A DNA stretch of 19,791 bases from positions 1-19,791 of the forward strand of contig JBIKLY010000067.1 in NCBI GenBank assembly GCA_044359525.1, written 5' to 3'. The first letter of the stretch is position 1; every line of letters begins with the position of its first letter. Below the pieces are notes generated by a model, which did not search any database, had not been told where the DNA came from, and saw nothing but the letters and a program-made list of their open reading frames with translations. The DNA is from CAJBIL01 sp044359525 (GTDB lineage: Bacteria; Pseudomonadota; Gammaproteobacteria; Burkholderiales; Rhodocyclaceae). This document shows, piece after piece, positions 7,733 to 14,781 of this stretch. Both the position numbers and the translations under genes were made by a program.

Positions 7733-8590
7733 TTAACAATCCTGCCCACTAAGCGTTCGCGAAAATCCACCACCTCCACCCTGCGATGGAAGTATGCACA
7801 TCAAAATCTGTAGCGAGTCGGTTGCATTGCGGATATCCGGCGGGAAGGCGGAAAAAGGCGCAGCACGATCGATCACGCTTTTGATATAGGCAATCTCGGA
7901 TTGCTGATCATCGGCACGCAACACACGAAAGCTCTTGAGCGAGCCATCCGGATTCAGCGATATCTGCACCAGCGCCTTGCCTCGCCCCTTGCTGCGCGGC
8001 TCATTCTTGACGAAAGCAGCGCTGCGATTGAGCTTGCGAATGAAGGCATCAAAGTACATGGTCATACTAAAAGGCTCGATGCTTTTCAGCCTGGCGGCCT
8101 GCTGGACGATTGCGGAATCTTCATTTTTTTCCGACGAATTCCGTGCCATCTCTCTGGCGGCGAGCAGCGCTTTCTCCGACAACTCACGGCCACTGGGTGG
8201 CCGTGCCTGCACATCAAGTTCATGGAGAAACTTGTCCATATCGGCGCGCTCGGACTTGCTCCACGACTTATTCGCCCACACATCGGTGGCCGAATCCTGC
8301 GTACGCCGGGCCGGTGTTTTTTCAGGCTTCGCACGTGGCTTGCCGGCACTATCCGGTGAGGATTTTTTTGACGCGGCAGGCTGAACTGGCGGCTGAACCA
8401 TCTGCAGGGAATCAGGCCGGGCCAATGAGATATCAAGGCGACGACGTGGCTGTGTGAAGGACTCTTCGCCGGCGGGCGAAAAAACCTCGGGCATCAGGAC
8501 GCGAAAGAACAGCACCGCCACGTGGAAGGCGAGAGAGATTGCAAAAGCCAGCGCAAGCGACTTCCGCGCATGGGCATTGCGGGATTCCAT
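7733..8590 (-). CDS. TonB/TolA-like periplasmic protein with single N-terminal membrane anchor
   Basis: Protein of 285 residues with an inside-positive N-terminus and one membrane segment (about 11-33, SLALAFAISLAFHVAVLFF). A Pro/Lys/Ser-rich stretch (about 45-110) and a helical Glu/Arg-rich region follow. The C-terminal domain (about 200-268) has ALVQISLNPDGSLKSFRVL and a run like AYIKSVIDRAAPFSAFPPDI, typical of TonB/TolA C-terminal folds. This architecture suggests an envelope protein linking the inner membrane to the periplasm. No exbB/exbD or TonB-dependent receptor lies nearby, so the partner is unknown. After the domain comes an odd tail with five glycines and a terminal cysteine. The ATG at 8590 has no clear ribosome binding site. 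It follows recG by 64 bp and may be cotranscribed. Confidence 0.72.
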   Translation of the reverse strand: MESRNAHARKSLALAFAISLAFHVAVLFFRVLMPEVFSPAGEESFTQPRRRLDISLARPDSLQMVQPPVQPAASKKSSPDSAGKPRAKPEKTPARRTQDSATDVWANKSWSKSERADMDKFLHELDVQARPPSGRELSEKALLAAREMARNSSEKNEDSAIVQQAARLKSIEPFSMTMYFDAFIRKLNRSAAFVKNEPRSKGRGKALVQISLNPDGSLKSFRVLRADDQQSEIAYIKSVIDRAAPFSAFPPDIRNATDSLQILMCILPSQGGGGGFSRTLSGQDC

Positions 8591-8654
8591 GGCAGCATTT
8601 TAGCGCGTGTTGCCGGAAACGGCTTTCCCCCGGGCTTTTACAAGCATGCAAAGC

Positions 8655-10697
8655 TCAGGCTTTGAGCAGCTCTTCCCGGCTCCCCAACCAGCGCTTGAGA
8701 TGTCGTCCGGCACGTTCGGGATCTTCATGCAAGAGATATTCGGCCATTTTTCGCGCCAGCTCGACGAGATCGGTATCGCTTTCGAGGTCGGCATAGCGCA
8801 GCAGCGGTACGCCCGACTGCCGGCTGCCGACGAACTCGCCCGGGCCGCGCAAATGAAGATCCTGTCGCGCAATTTCAAAGCCGTCAGTGTTTTCAAAAAT
8901 GATTTTCAGACGCGCCCTTGCCGTTTCTGACAGCGGTTGCTGGTAGAGCAGAATGCACACCGAATCGTGCACGCCCCGTCCGACGCGCCCTCGCAACTGG
9001 TGCAACTGCGAGAGTCCGAAACGCTCGGCGTGTTCGATCACCATCAGGCTGGCATTCGCAACGTCGACGCCGACTTCGATCACCGTCGTTGCCACCAGCA
9101 CGTCGATCTCGCCAGCGGCAAAAGCGGCCATTGCGCTGGCCTTTTCGTCACTCTTGAGACGACCATGGACGAGACCGATTCGCAGATCGTCAAGCTCTTC
9201 GCTGAGTGCCGAGAAAGTATCAAGCGCGGTTTGCAACTGCAACTTCTCGGACTCTTCGATCAGCGGACAAACCCAGTAGGCCTGCCGGCCGTTGGCGACG
9301 GCGGAACGCACCCGTGCGATCACTTCGTCGCGTCGCGCATCGGAAACCAGTTTCGTTTTCACCGGCGTTCGCCCCGGCGGCAATTCGTCAAGTACCGAAA
9401 CATCGAGGTCGGCGTAGTAGCTCATCGCCAGCGTGCGCGGGATCGGCGTCGCGGACATCATCAGCTGATGGGGATTACCCCCCTTCTTGCGCAACTCCAG
9501 CCGCTGCGCAACACCAAAGCGATGCTGTTCATCGACGATAGCCAGGCCGAGTCGCGCGAAATCGACACCTTCCTGAATCAGCGCATGTGTGCCGACCACC
9601 AGTTGCGCAGTCGTCGCCGCCTGCAGCTGCATCGCTTGTTTGGCGGCCTTCTTCAAGCTGCCCGACAGCCACGCGACTTCGACCCCGAGCGGCGCCAACC
9701 ACGAGCGCAATTTGAGGTAGTGCTGCTCGGCGAGGATTTCTGTCGGCGCCATGAAAGCGGCCTGATAGCCCGCTTCAATGGCCTGGCACGCAGCCAGCGC
9801 AGCAACGATGGTCTTGCCGCTGCCGACATCGCCTTGCAGCAAACGCTGCATCGGATGCGCTTGCGCCAGGTCGCCGGCAATCTCGGCAACAACGCGTTGC
9901 TGTGCGCCAGTCAGGCCAAAAGGCAGTGCCGCCAGCAACTGCTGCGCGAGTTGGCCGGCCGACTTGAGCGGTGGCGCGCCCTTCTGCCGCCGTGCGTTAT
10001 AGGCCCGGCGCAGTGAAAGCTGCTGCGCGAGCACCTCGTCAAACTTGATACGTCGCCAGGCGGGATGCGTGCGCAGTTGCAACTCGGCTTCCGGCACGCC
10101 GGGTGGCGGCGCGTGCAGCAGCAAAACAGCATCGGCAAAGGCTGGCAGGGCATGGCGGCGACACCAGCGCGCATCGAGCAGTTCGCCAAGATCGGATTCG
10201 CCAAGCGCCTTGCCGATCAGCTTGCGCAGCGCGTTCTGCGACACGCCGGCGGTCGTCGGGTACACGGGTGTCAGCGAGCACGGCAAGGCCTCATCGTCGG
10301 CGACCGGGCGATAGCGCGGATGCACCATCTCGGCATCGAAAAAACCGTGCCGAATCTCGCCGAAGATGCGCAGGCGTCGCCCATTGTCGCGGGCGGTTTC
10401 CAGCTGTTTTGTCTGGCTGCCGTAGAAATTGAGGAAGCGCAGCGTGAGCTCGCCGCTGGCATCGGCAACGCGCGCCACCAGCTGGCGGCGCGGGCGAAAC
10501 TGTACCGAAACGTCGAGCACCTCGGCCTCGACCTGCAGCGGCGAGCCCGGCAGCGCGGCGTCGATCAGCGTGACGCTGGTTTCATCCTCGTAACGCAGCG
10601 GCAGGTGCAGGACGAGATCGTCGCGCCGCGTCAGGCCAAGCTTTGCGAGCTTGGCGGCAATCGCGGGCGGCGCCTTGATCTCGTCGGCGGCAGACAT
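8655..10697 (-). CDS. recG: ATP-dependent DNA helicase RecG
   Basis: Helicase that remodels stalled replication forks and branch-migrates Holliday junctions and R-loops in the cytoplasm. The 680-residue product has nearly the usual length (about 690). The N-terminal wedge/OB domain (about 1-190) carries LVLHLPLRYEDET. The helicase core has Walker A GDVGSGKT (289-296), DEQH (389-392), MSATPIPRT (414-422) and motif VI QLRGRVGRG (567-575). All motifs look intact. The ATG at 10697 lacks a strong ribosome binding site but lies only 13 bp after the ridA stop, so translation may rely on coupling within a ridA-recG unit. Confidence 0.97.
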   Translation of the reverse strand: MSAADEIKAPPAIAAKLAKLGLTRRDDLVLHLPLRYEDETSVTLIDAALPGSPLQVEAEVLDVSVQFRPRRQLVARVADASGELTLRFLNFYGSQTKQLETARDNGRRLRIFGEIRHGFFDAEMVHPRYRPVADDEALPCSLTPVYPTTAGVSQNALRKLIGKALGESDLGELLDARWCRRHALPAFADAVLLLHAPPPGVPEAELQLRTHPAWRRIKFDEVLAQQLSLRRAYNARRQKGAPPLKSAGQLAQQLLAALPFGLTGAQQRVVAEIAGDLAQAHPMQRLLQGDVGSGKTIVAALAACQAIEAGYQAAFMAPTEILAEQHYLKLRSWLAPLGVEVAWLSGSLKKAAKQAMQLQAATTAQLVVGTHALIQEGVDFARLGLAIVDEQHRFGVAQRLELRKKGGNPHQLMMSATPIPRTLAMSYYADLDVSVLDELPPGRTPVKTKLVSDARRDEVIARVRSAVANGRQAYWVCPLIEESEKLQLQTALDTFSALSEELDDLRIGLVHGRLKSDEKASAMAAFAAGEIDVLVATTVIEVGVDVANASLMVIEHAERFGLSQLHQLRGRVGRGVHDSVCILLYQQPLSETARARLKIIFENTDGFEIARQDLHLRGPGEFVGSRQSGVPLLRYADLESDTDLVELARKMAEYLLHEDPERAGRHLKRWLGSREELLKA

Positions 10698-10710
10698 CAG
10701 CCGGTACGTA

Positions 10711-11094
10711 TTATTTCAGCAACACCATCACCGCATCGGCCTCGACCAGCGCAGCGCGCGGCAGCGATGCGACACCAACGGCAGCGCGCGCGGGGAAGGG
10801 CTCGGAAAAATACCGGGCCATCGTTTCGTTGACCTTGGCAAAGTGGCCAAGGTCGGTCAGAAAAACGTTAAGCTTGACCACGTCGGCCAGCGAGCCGCCA
10901 GCGGCTTCGGCGACCGCTTCGAGGTTGTCGAAAACACGAACGATCTGCGCATCAATCCCGTCAACCATCTGCATGCTCGCCGGATCGAGGCCAATTTGGC
11001 CCGACAGGTAAACGGTATCGCCGACCCTGACCGCCTGTGAGTAGGTACCAATAGCAGCCGGCGCATGCGGGGTTGAAATGATTGTCTTGGCCAT
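10711..11094 (-). CDS. ridA: RidA-family 2-iminobutanoate/2-iminopropanoate deaminase
   Basis: Small trimeric cytosolic enzyme (127 residues) that hydrolyses reactive enamine/imine intermediates from PLP enzymes such as threonine dehydratase. Family signatures are APAAIGTYSQAV (11-22), VYLSGQIGLDP (28-38), and FPARAAVGVASLPRAALVE (100-118), including the substrate-binding arginine at R103. ATG at 11094 has AGGAG eight bases upstream and gives the normal family length. The longer frame from 11157 would run through the intergenic repeat and is rejected. It is the first gene of the ridA-recG pair and diverges from the TPR gene. Confidence 0.95.
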   Translation of the reverse strand: MAKTIISTPHAPAAIGTYSQAVRVGDTVYLSGQIGLDPASMQMVDGIDAQIVRVFDNLEAVAEAAGGSLADVVKLNVFLTDLGHFAKVNETMARYFSEPFPARAAVGVASLPRAALVEADAVMVLLK

Positions 11095-11133
11095 GATGCA
11101 CACTCCTGGGGTAAGGTTGAAAAACCGGTTTAA

Positions 11134-11217
11134 CCACAACGAACACAACGGCCACAACGAAATACAAAATCTTTTCGTTTCTCTTGCTCTTCGTTGTGGC
11201 CGTTGTGCCCGTTGCGG
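11134..11217. repeat. Long intergenic inverted repeat of three 9-bp CACAACG-type units per arm
   Basis: The left arm is three nonamers: ccacaacga (11134-11142), acacaacgg (11143-11151) and ccacaacga (11152-11160). The right arm is tcgttgtgg (11191-11199), ccgttgtgc (11200-11208) and ccgttgcgg (11209-11217). The right arm's reverse complement matches the left arm at 24 of 27 positions, around a 30-base A/T-rich loop. It fills most of the divergent spacer between ridA and the TPR gene. It resembles the element at 4769-4838 in unit length and in its CAC-A core. Its function is unknown. Confidence 0.82.
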
Positions 11218-11246
11218 TAGATGCTTTTAGAAAACAAGGAGTTTAA

Positions 11247-11579
11247 ATGACGACAGTGATCATCGCCAATCTGAAAAAAATGCTCGGCGGTCCACGCGAC
11301 AGCGCCTTGCTCCGCTACTCACTCGGCAACGAATACCTGAAAACTGGCGATGCCGCGCAAGCCGCAGCGCGTTTTGCTGAAGCCGTCGAGCGCGATCCGA
11401 AATATTCGGCCGCCTGGAAGCTGCTGGGCAAGGCACTGAGCGACAGCGGGCAAACAACTGCGGCACTGGCGGCCTACGAGCAAGGCATCCTCGTCGCTCA
11501 AGAAAAGGGTGACGTACAGGCGGCAAAAGAAATGACGGTGTTCGCCAGGCGCCTGAAGAAACAACTCGCCGGCGAATAA
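11247..11579 (+). CDS. Small tetratricopeptide-repeat protein
   Basis: Cytoplasmic protein of 110 residues and the only plus-strand gene here. Two TPR units are visible: LLRYSLGNEYLKTGDAAQA followed by ARFAEAVERDPKY, then AAWKLLGKALSDSGQTTAA followed by LAAYEQGILVA. The C-terminus is basic and helical (FARRLKKQLAGE). It has no signal peptide or catalytic motif, so it is probably a protein-binding scaffold or helper of unknown partner. ATG at 11247 has AAGGAG seven bases upstream. It converges on the SPOR gene with a gap of only 7 bp (11580-11586), and I see no terminator in that gap. Confidence 0.88.
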   Translation: MTTVIIANLKKMLGGPRDSALLRYSLGNEYLKTGDAAQAAARFAEAVERDPKYSAAWKLLGKALSDSGQTTAALAAYEQGILVAQEKGDVQAAKEMTVFARRLKKQLAGE

Positions 11580-11586
11580 GCGTCGC

Positions 11587-12330
11587 TCAGCGTCGCGCCG
11601 CAGCTTTTGGCGGCGTCAGCATCAGCGCATCGATCCCGAGGTCCTTCAACTTCGCACGCGCTGCATCGGCCTCTTCACGACTCTTGAACGGCCCGACCTG
11701 CACACGTGTTTCCAGCGTCGAGGGAATACCGTTGAGCGTTAATTTGGCGTGCAGCTCTTCGGCGAGATGCGCGTCGGAGAAGACGCCTGCCTGCAGTGCG
11801 TATCCGGAAAAGAGTCTCGGTGGCGCCGGCTGCCGGGCGGAAAGCCCCGGTGCCGGAGCGGGCGCGACCGGCTCAGTCGCCGAGCGGCTTTCCGGCGCTC
11901 TGGCGGGTGTGGCTGGAGGCGCGGCTGCCGACTGCGGAGTTGCTTGTGACGGCGCAGTGCGTGGCAACACGGGCTGCGCAAGAACTTCCGGGCGCGAAGG
12001 CGCCTCCACAGGCGGCTGCGACTTGTCGACCGGGGCAGCGCTGGCCTCCGGCTCTGCTACTGTTTTCGGCTCATTCTTTGCGAGCTCTGCCGGCGGTTCG
12101 GCCGGCTTGACAGGCTGCGTGATTTCTTTTTTCGGCACCGGCACCGGCTCAGTAAAACGTGGTGTCTGAACCTCGGGTTCATCCGGCGCATTCAGGCGAT
12201 CAAACACGGCCAAGGTGGCCAGCAATGCAACAATCATCAAGCCGGCGAAGGTCATGCGCAGGGCAAGCTTGCGCTTGAGATCAGGCGGCTCTGTCGTGGC
12301 GGTGTTGCCATTACTGATCTGGTTTGCCAT
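11587..12330 (-). CDS. SPOR-domain membrane-anchored protein
   Basis: Single-pass inner-membrane protein of 247 residues. It has a short cytoplasmic N-terminus, a membrane segment at about 25-44 (RMTFAGLMIVALLATLAVF), and a long Pro/Ala/Glu-rich periplasmic linker (about 48-170). The C-terminal SPOR domain (about 173-241) has YALQAGVFSDAHLAEELHAK and VQVGPFKSREEADAARAKL. SPOR domains bind denuded septal peptidoglycan, so a division-site or cell-wall role is likely. It resembles DedD/FtsN-like proteins but lacks features to assign either name. ATG at 12330 has AGGGAG nearby and lies 15 bp after the DUF2802 stop, indicating a two-gene unit. Confidence 0.9.
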   Translation of the reverse strand: MANQISNGNTATTEPPDLKRKLALRMTFAGLMIVALLATLAVFDRLNAPDEPEVQTPRFTEPVPVPKKEITQPVKPAEPPAELAKNEPKTVAEPEASAAPVDKSQPPVEAPSRPEVLAQPVLPRTAPSQATPQSAAAPPATPARAPESRSATEPVAPAPAPGLSARQPAPPRLFSGYALQAGVFSDAHLAEELHAKLTLNGIPSTLETRVQVGPFKSREEADAARAKLKDLGIDALMLTPPKAAARR

Positions 12331-12345
12331 GCGCTCCCTCTTCCC

Positions 12346-12897
12346 CTAAATACCGTCGTTACGATTGCGTACCAGCGCGACAACCAGCTCAGCCTCGGCG
12401 CGGGCGATCCCGCAATGCTGCGAGATCGTCATCGCATCGTGCCCCTGCATCGCCATCTGCATTGCATCGCTGTAGATCGGAGAGATGTTCTGCGCCACCT
12501 GCGGCTGAGACAACTCGCGTTCCAGCGCCTCGCGTACGGCCGACAACTCGGCGCGCAGCGCCCCCACTTCGTCACGCAAAACCGCGACATTACACTCCAG
12601 CGCCTCAATCATCCGGCGACCCGGAATCTCGGGCGGCGGTTCGTTCCAGGCGAACTCGGGTTCGATACGCGCAGGAGTTTCAGGCGGTGCTTCTGGCGTT
12701 TGCTCAAGCGCATAGGCGGCAACGGCAGATTGAGCCGCAGCAAACGCGGCGCCCGTCGCGGCGTCTTTGGCACGCCTCAGGCGCCGCATGCGCAAAAAAA
12801 CGACGATAACATAGAGCACGAGAACCGCGATGATCGCGATCAGTGCTTCGCGCCAACTCAAATTGGCCAGTGCATCTGCCAAGACTCCAGAGTCCAT
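12346..12897 (-). CDS. DUF2802 membrane-anchored protein
   Basis: Protein of 183 residues with one N-terminal membrane segment (about 18-36, ALIAIIAVLVLYVIVVFL) followed by basic residues (RMRRLRR). A Pro/Glu-rich linker and a coiled-coil-like stretch (about 97-128, NVAVLRDEVGALRAELSAV) come next. The C-terminal DUF2802 domain contains YSDAMQMAMQGHDAMTISQHC and GIARAEAELVVALVRN, a small helix-turn-helix-like fold. The family has no settled function. It precedes the SPOR-domain gene by 15 bp. A palindrome with an extended -10-like sequence lies just upstream. Confidence 0.88.
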   Translation of the reverse strand: MDSGVLADALANLSWREALIAIIAVLVLYVIVVFLRMRRLRRAKDAATGAAFAAAQSAVAAYALEQTPEAPPETPARIEPEFAWNEPPPEIPGRRMIEALECNVAVLRDEVGALRAELSAVREALERELSQPQVAQNISPIYSDAMQMAMQGHDAMTISQHCGIARAEAELVVALVRNRNDGI

Positions 12898-12916
12898 TGT
12901 CCGCCTGCGTGATTGA

Positions 12917-12939
12917 GTCTGGCCGGTATTATGCCAGAC
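12917..12939 (-). promoter_or_regulatory. Palindrome overlapping a possible extended -10 of the DUF2802-SPOR unit
   Basis: GTCTGGC (12917-12923) and GCCAGAC (12933-12939) are perfect 7-bp inverted arms around a 9-base centre. On the minus strand the right arm leads into TGGCATAAT, an extended -10 form (TGn plus CATAAT, 12933-12928), placing a start about 24 bases before the DUF2802 ATG. No good -35 is visible. No U-run follows on the minus strand, so a terminator for the DUF4442 gene is unlikely. Confidence 0.35.
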
Positions 12940-12951
12940 ACTTGCCTCTCA

Positions 12952-13479
12952 CTAGACGCCTTCTTGCGGACTGCTCGTGGCCGTCGTTTTGGCGCGATAG
13001 TGATCCTTGCAGGCAATGTATACGGTCTTTTCAATTTCAACGTGGACGACACCTTGCCCGTCCCTGAATTCAACCTGAAAAGTGCGGTCACACTGGCCTT
13101 CACGCGCGACGGTTTCACGTACGACAGCGATATCCTCATCAGTAATCGTGAAGGCGGCAAGCAAGGTGCCGCGGCCGGGGCGACGATAGCGAATGCTCGC
13201 CGCCTTATCCCACACCACATAGTCACGGCCAAGGTTCATCGCCAGCAACATGGCAAAAATCGGATCGGTCGCCGAATAAAGGCTACCGCCGTACAGCGTT
13301 CCGGCACCATTTTTCGTGCGGCGTATAAGCGGCAAACGAACCACCGCATGCTTCAAGTCAGCCGAGACATGAATGATGCGTGCACCGGTTGCACGATAGG
13401 CGGGAAACCAGTTGAGGCCGAGACGAATCATCGTCGGGCGCCACGCTGCGGGGATGCGACTCCAGAATCGAGGGAGCAT
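12952..13479 (-). CDS. DUF4442 hotdog-fold protein, putative acyl-CoA thioesterase
   Basis: Product of 175 residues beginning MLPRFWSRIPAAWRPTMIR. It matches DUF4442, a hotdog-fold family related to PaaI/YiiD-type thioesterases. Visible core: GTLYGGSLYSATDPIFAMLL, then WDKAASIRYRRPGRGTLLAAF, then a strand-rich end (VHVEIEKTVYIACKD). Its place next to the thiolase gene supports action on acyl-CoA, but no activity is proven for the family. An open frame extends back to 13548, but that would cross the strong terminator at 13492-13535 and reach almost to the thiolase stop. The ATG at 13479, with AGGCG close upstream, is therefore the sensible start. Only 12 bases separate the terminator from this ATG. 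Confidence 0.84.
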   Translation of the reverse strand: MLPRFWSRIPAAWRPTMIRLGLNWFPAYRATGARIIHVSADLKHAVVRLPLIRRTKNGAGTLYGGSLYSATDPIFAMLLAMNLGRDYVVWDKAASIRYRRPGRGTLLAAFTITDEDIAVVRETVAREGQCDRTFQVEFRDGQGVVHVEIEKTVYIACKDHYRAKTTATSSPQEGV

Positions 13480-13491
13480 TATTGGCGCCTG

Positions 13492-13535
13492 AAAAAACGG
13501 AGGCCGGCGCCCAGGGGGCTGGGCGACGACCTCCG
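13492..13535 (-). terminator. Strong rho-independent terminator of the fadN-fadA unit
   Basis: On the minus strand, CGGAGG pairs with CCTCCG (13535-13530 with 13503-13498). An inner stem CGCCCAG/CTGGGCG with a CCCC loop sits inside, separated by a small internal loop. Six T follow (13497-13492). It starts 25 bases after the thiolase stop codon and ends 12 bases before the DUF4442 ATG. Confidence 0.9.
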
Positions 13536-13560
13536 AAAACCACAACAACGAATCAAAATA

Positions 13561-14763
13561 TCAAAGAATCGATTCAAACAGGCCCGCCGCGCCCATGCCG
13601 GTGCCGATACACATGGTCACCATGCCATAGCGCTGTTTCGTGCGCTGCAGGCCATGCACGATGGTCGCGGTACGCACCGCACCGGTGGCACCGAGCGGGT
13701 GGCCGAGGGCGATGGCACCACCCAGCGGATTCACCTTGGCCGGGTCGATATTCAGCGTGCGCACGACGGCCAGCGCCTGTGCAGCGAAGGCTTCGTTGAT
13801 CTCAAACCAGTCCACGTCGTCCTGCTTGACGCCGGCTTGCTTGAGTACGCGTGGAATCGCTTCGATCGGGCCGATGCCCATGATTTCGGGCGGCACACCG
13901 GCCACCGAAAATCCGGCAAAACGCGCCAGCGGTTTCAGATTGAACTGCTTGAGGATCTTTTCCGAAACGATCAGCACGGCACCGGCGCCATCGGACATCT
14001 GCGAGCTGTTACCGGCAGTCACCGAACCACGTGCAGCAAAAACCGGCTTCAACTTGGCGAGGCGCTCCAGCGAACTGTCGGAGCGCGGTCCTTCGTCGTT
14101 TTCAGCAAGGAAGTCACGAATCATCAGTTCGCCGGTTTTCAGGTTCGGCACATGCGCCTTGATGGCGTAGGGCGAAATCTCGGCCTTGAAGTGGCCGGCC
14201 GCAATTGCCGCGCAAGCCTTCTGGTGCGAAGCGACGGCAAAGGCGTCCTGATCGTCACGCGACACCTTCCACTGCTGCGCAACCTTCTCGGCGGTGAGGC
14301 CCATGCCAAAAGCGATGGCGTAATTTTCTTCTTTCTCGAAGATGGCCGGATTCATGGCAATCTTGTTGCCCATCATCTGGTTCATCAGCGACATCGTTTC
14401 GGTACCTGCGGCGACCATGACATCGGCCTCACCGAGACGAATACGGTCGGCAGCCATCGCCACCGCCTGCACGCCGGAGGCGCAGAAGCGGTTGATCGTC
14501 ACACCCGGCACGTTGTTCGGCAGACCGGCCAGCAGCCAGCCGATACGCGCGACGTTCATGCCCTGTTCGGCTTCCGGCATGGCGCAGCCGACAATGACAT
14601 CTTCGACCAGCGCGGGGTCCAGCCCCGGCGCCTGCGCCATGACCGACTTGATGGCGTGGGCCAGCATGTCGTCCGGCCGGATGTGGCCGAACATGCCCTT
14701 GCGCTTGGCCACCGGCAGACGCGTCGCGGCGACAATGTAAGCATCCTGAATCTGTTTGCTCAT
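13561..14763 (-). CDS. fadA: Acetyl-CoA C-acyltransferase (3-ketoacyl-CoA thiolase)
   Basis: Cytoplasmic thiolase of 400 residues, the normal family length. It cleaves 3-ketoacyl-CoA with CoA in the last step of beta-oxidation. The catalytic residues are in place: nucleophile C94 in NRFCASGVQAV, H355 in GGAIALGHPLGATGA, and C385 in CIGTGMGAAG. NEAFAAQ (323-329) is also present. ATG at 14763 has AAGGAG six bases upstream and lies 18 bp after the stop of the HAD-crotonase gene, so the two form an operon. The gene pair resembles fadN-fadA of Bacillus in order and type, and the fadA beta-subunit partner of fadB in E. coli in role. Confidence 0.95.
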   Translation of the reverse strand: MSKQIQDAYIVAATRLPVAKRKGMFGHIRPDDMLAHAIKSVMAQAPGLDPALVEDVIVGCAMPEAEQGMNVARIGWLLAGLPNNVPGVTINRFCASGVQAVAMAADRIRLGEADVMVAAGTETMSLMNQMMGNKIAMNPAIFEKEENYAIAFGMGLTAEKVAQQWKVSRDDQDAFAVASHQKACAAIAAGHFKAEISPYAIKAHVPNLKTGELMIRDFLAENDEGPRSDSSLERLAKLKPVFAARGSVTAGNSSQMSDGAGAVLIVSEKILKQFNLKPLARFAGFSVAGVPPEIMGIGPIEAIPRVLKQAGVKQDDVDWFEINEAFAAQALAVVRTLNIDPAKVNPLGGAIALGHPLGATGAVRTATIVHGLQRTKQRYGMVTMCIGTGMGAAGLFESIL

Positions 14764-14781
14764 AGGTTTCTCCTTGCTCGC

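Noticed and set aside
7242..7736. A plus-strand frame with AAGF/AAGL repeats that looks like an elastic or membrane repeat protein
   Set aside because: It is the complement of the KPAAK tail of HU and has no ribosome site of its own.
8608..8626. GCCGGAAACGGC short hairpin between recG and the TonB-like gene
   Set aside because: Only four pairs and no U-run on either strand; too weak to call a terminator.
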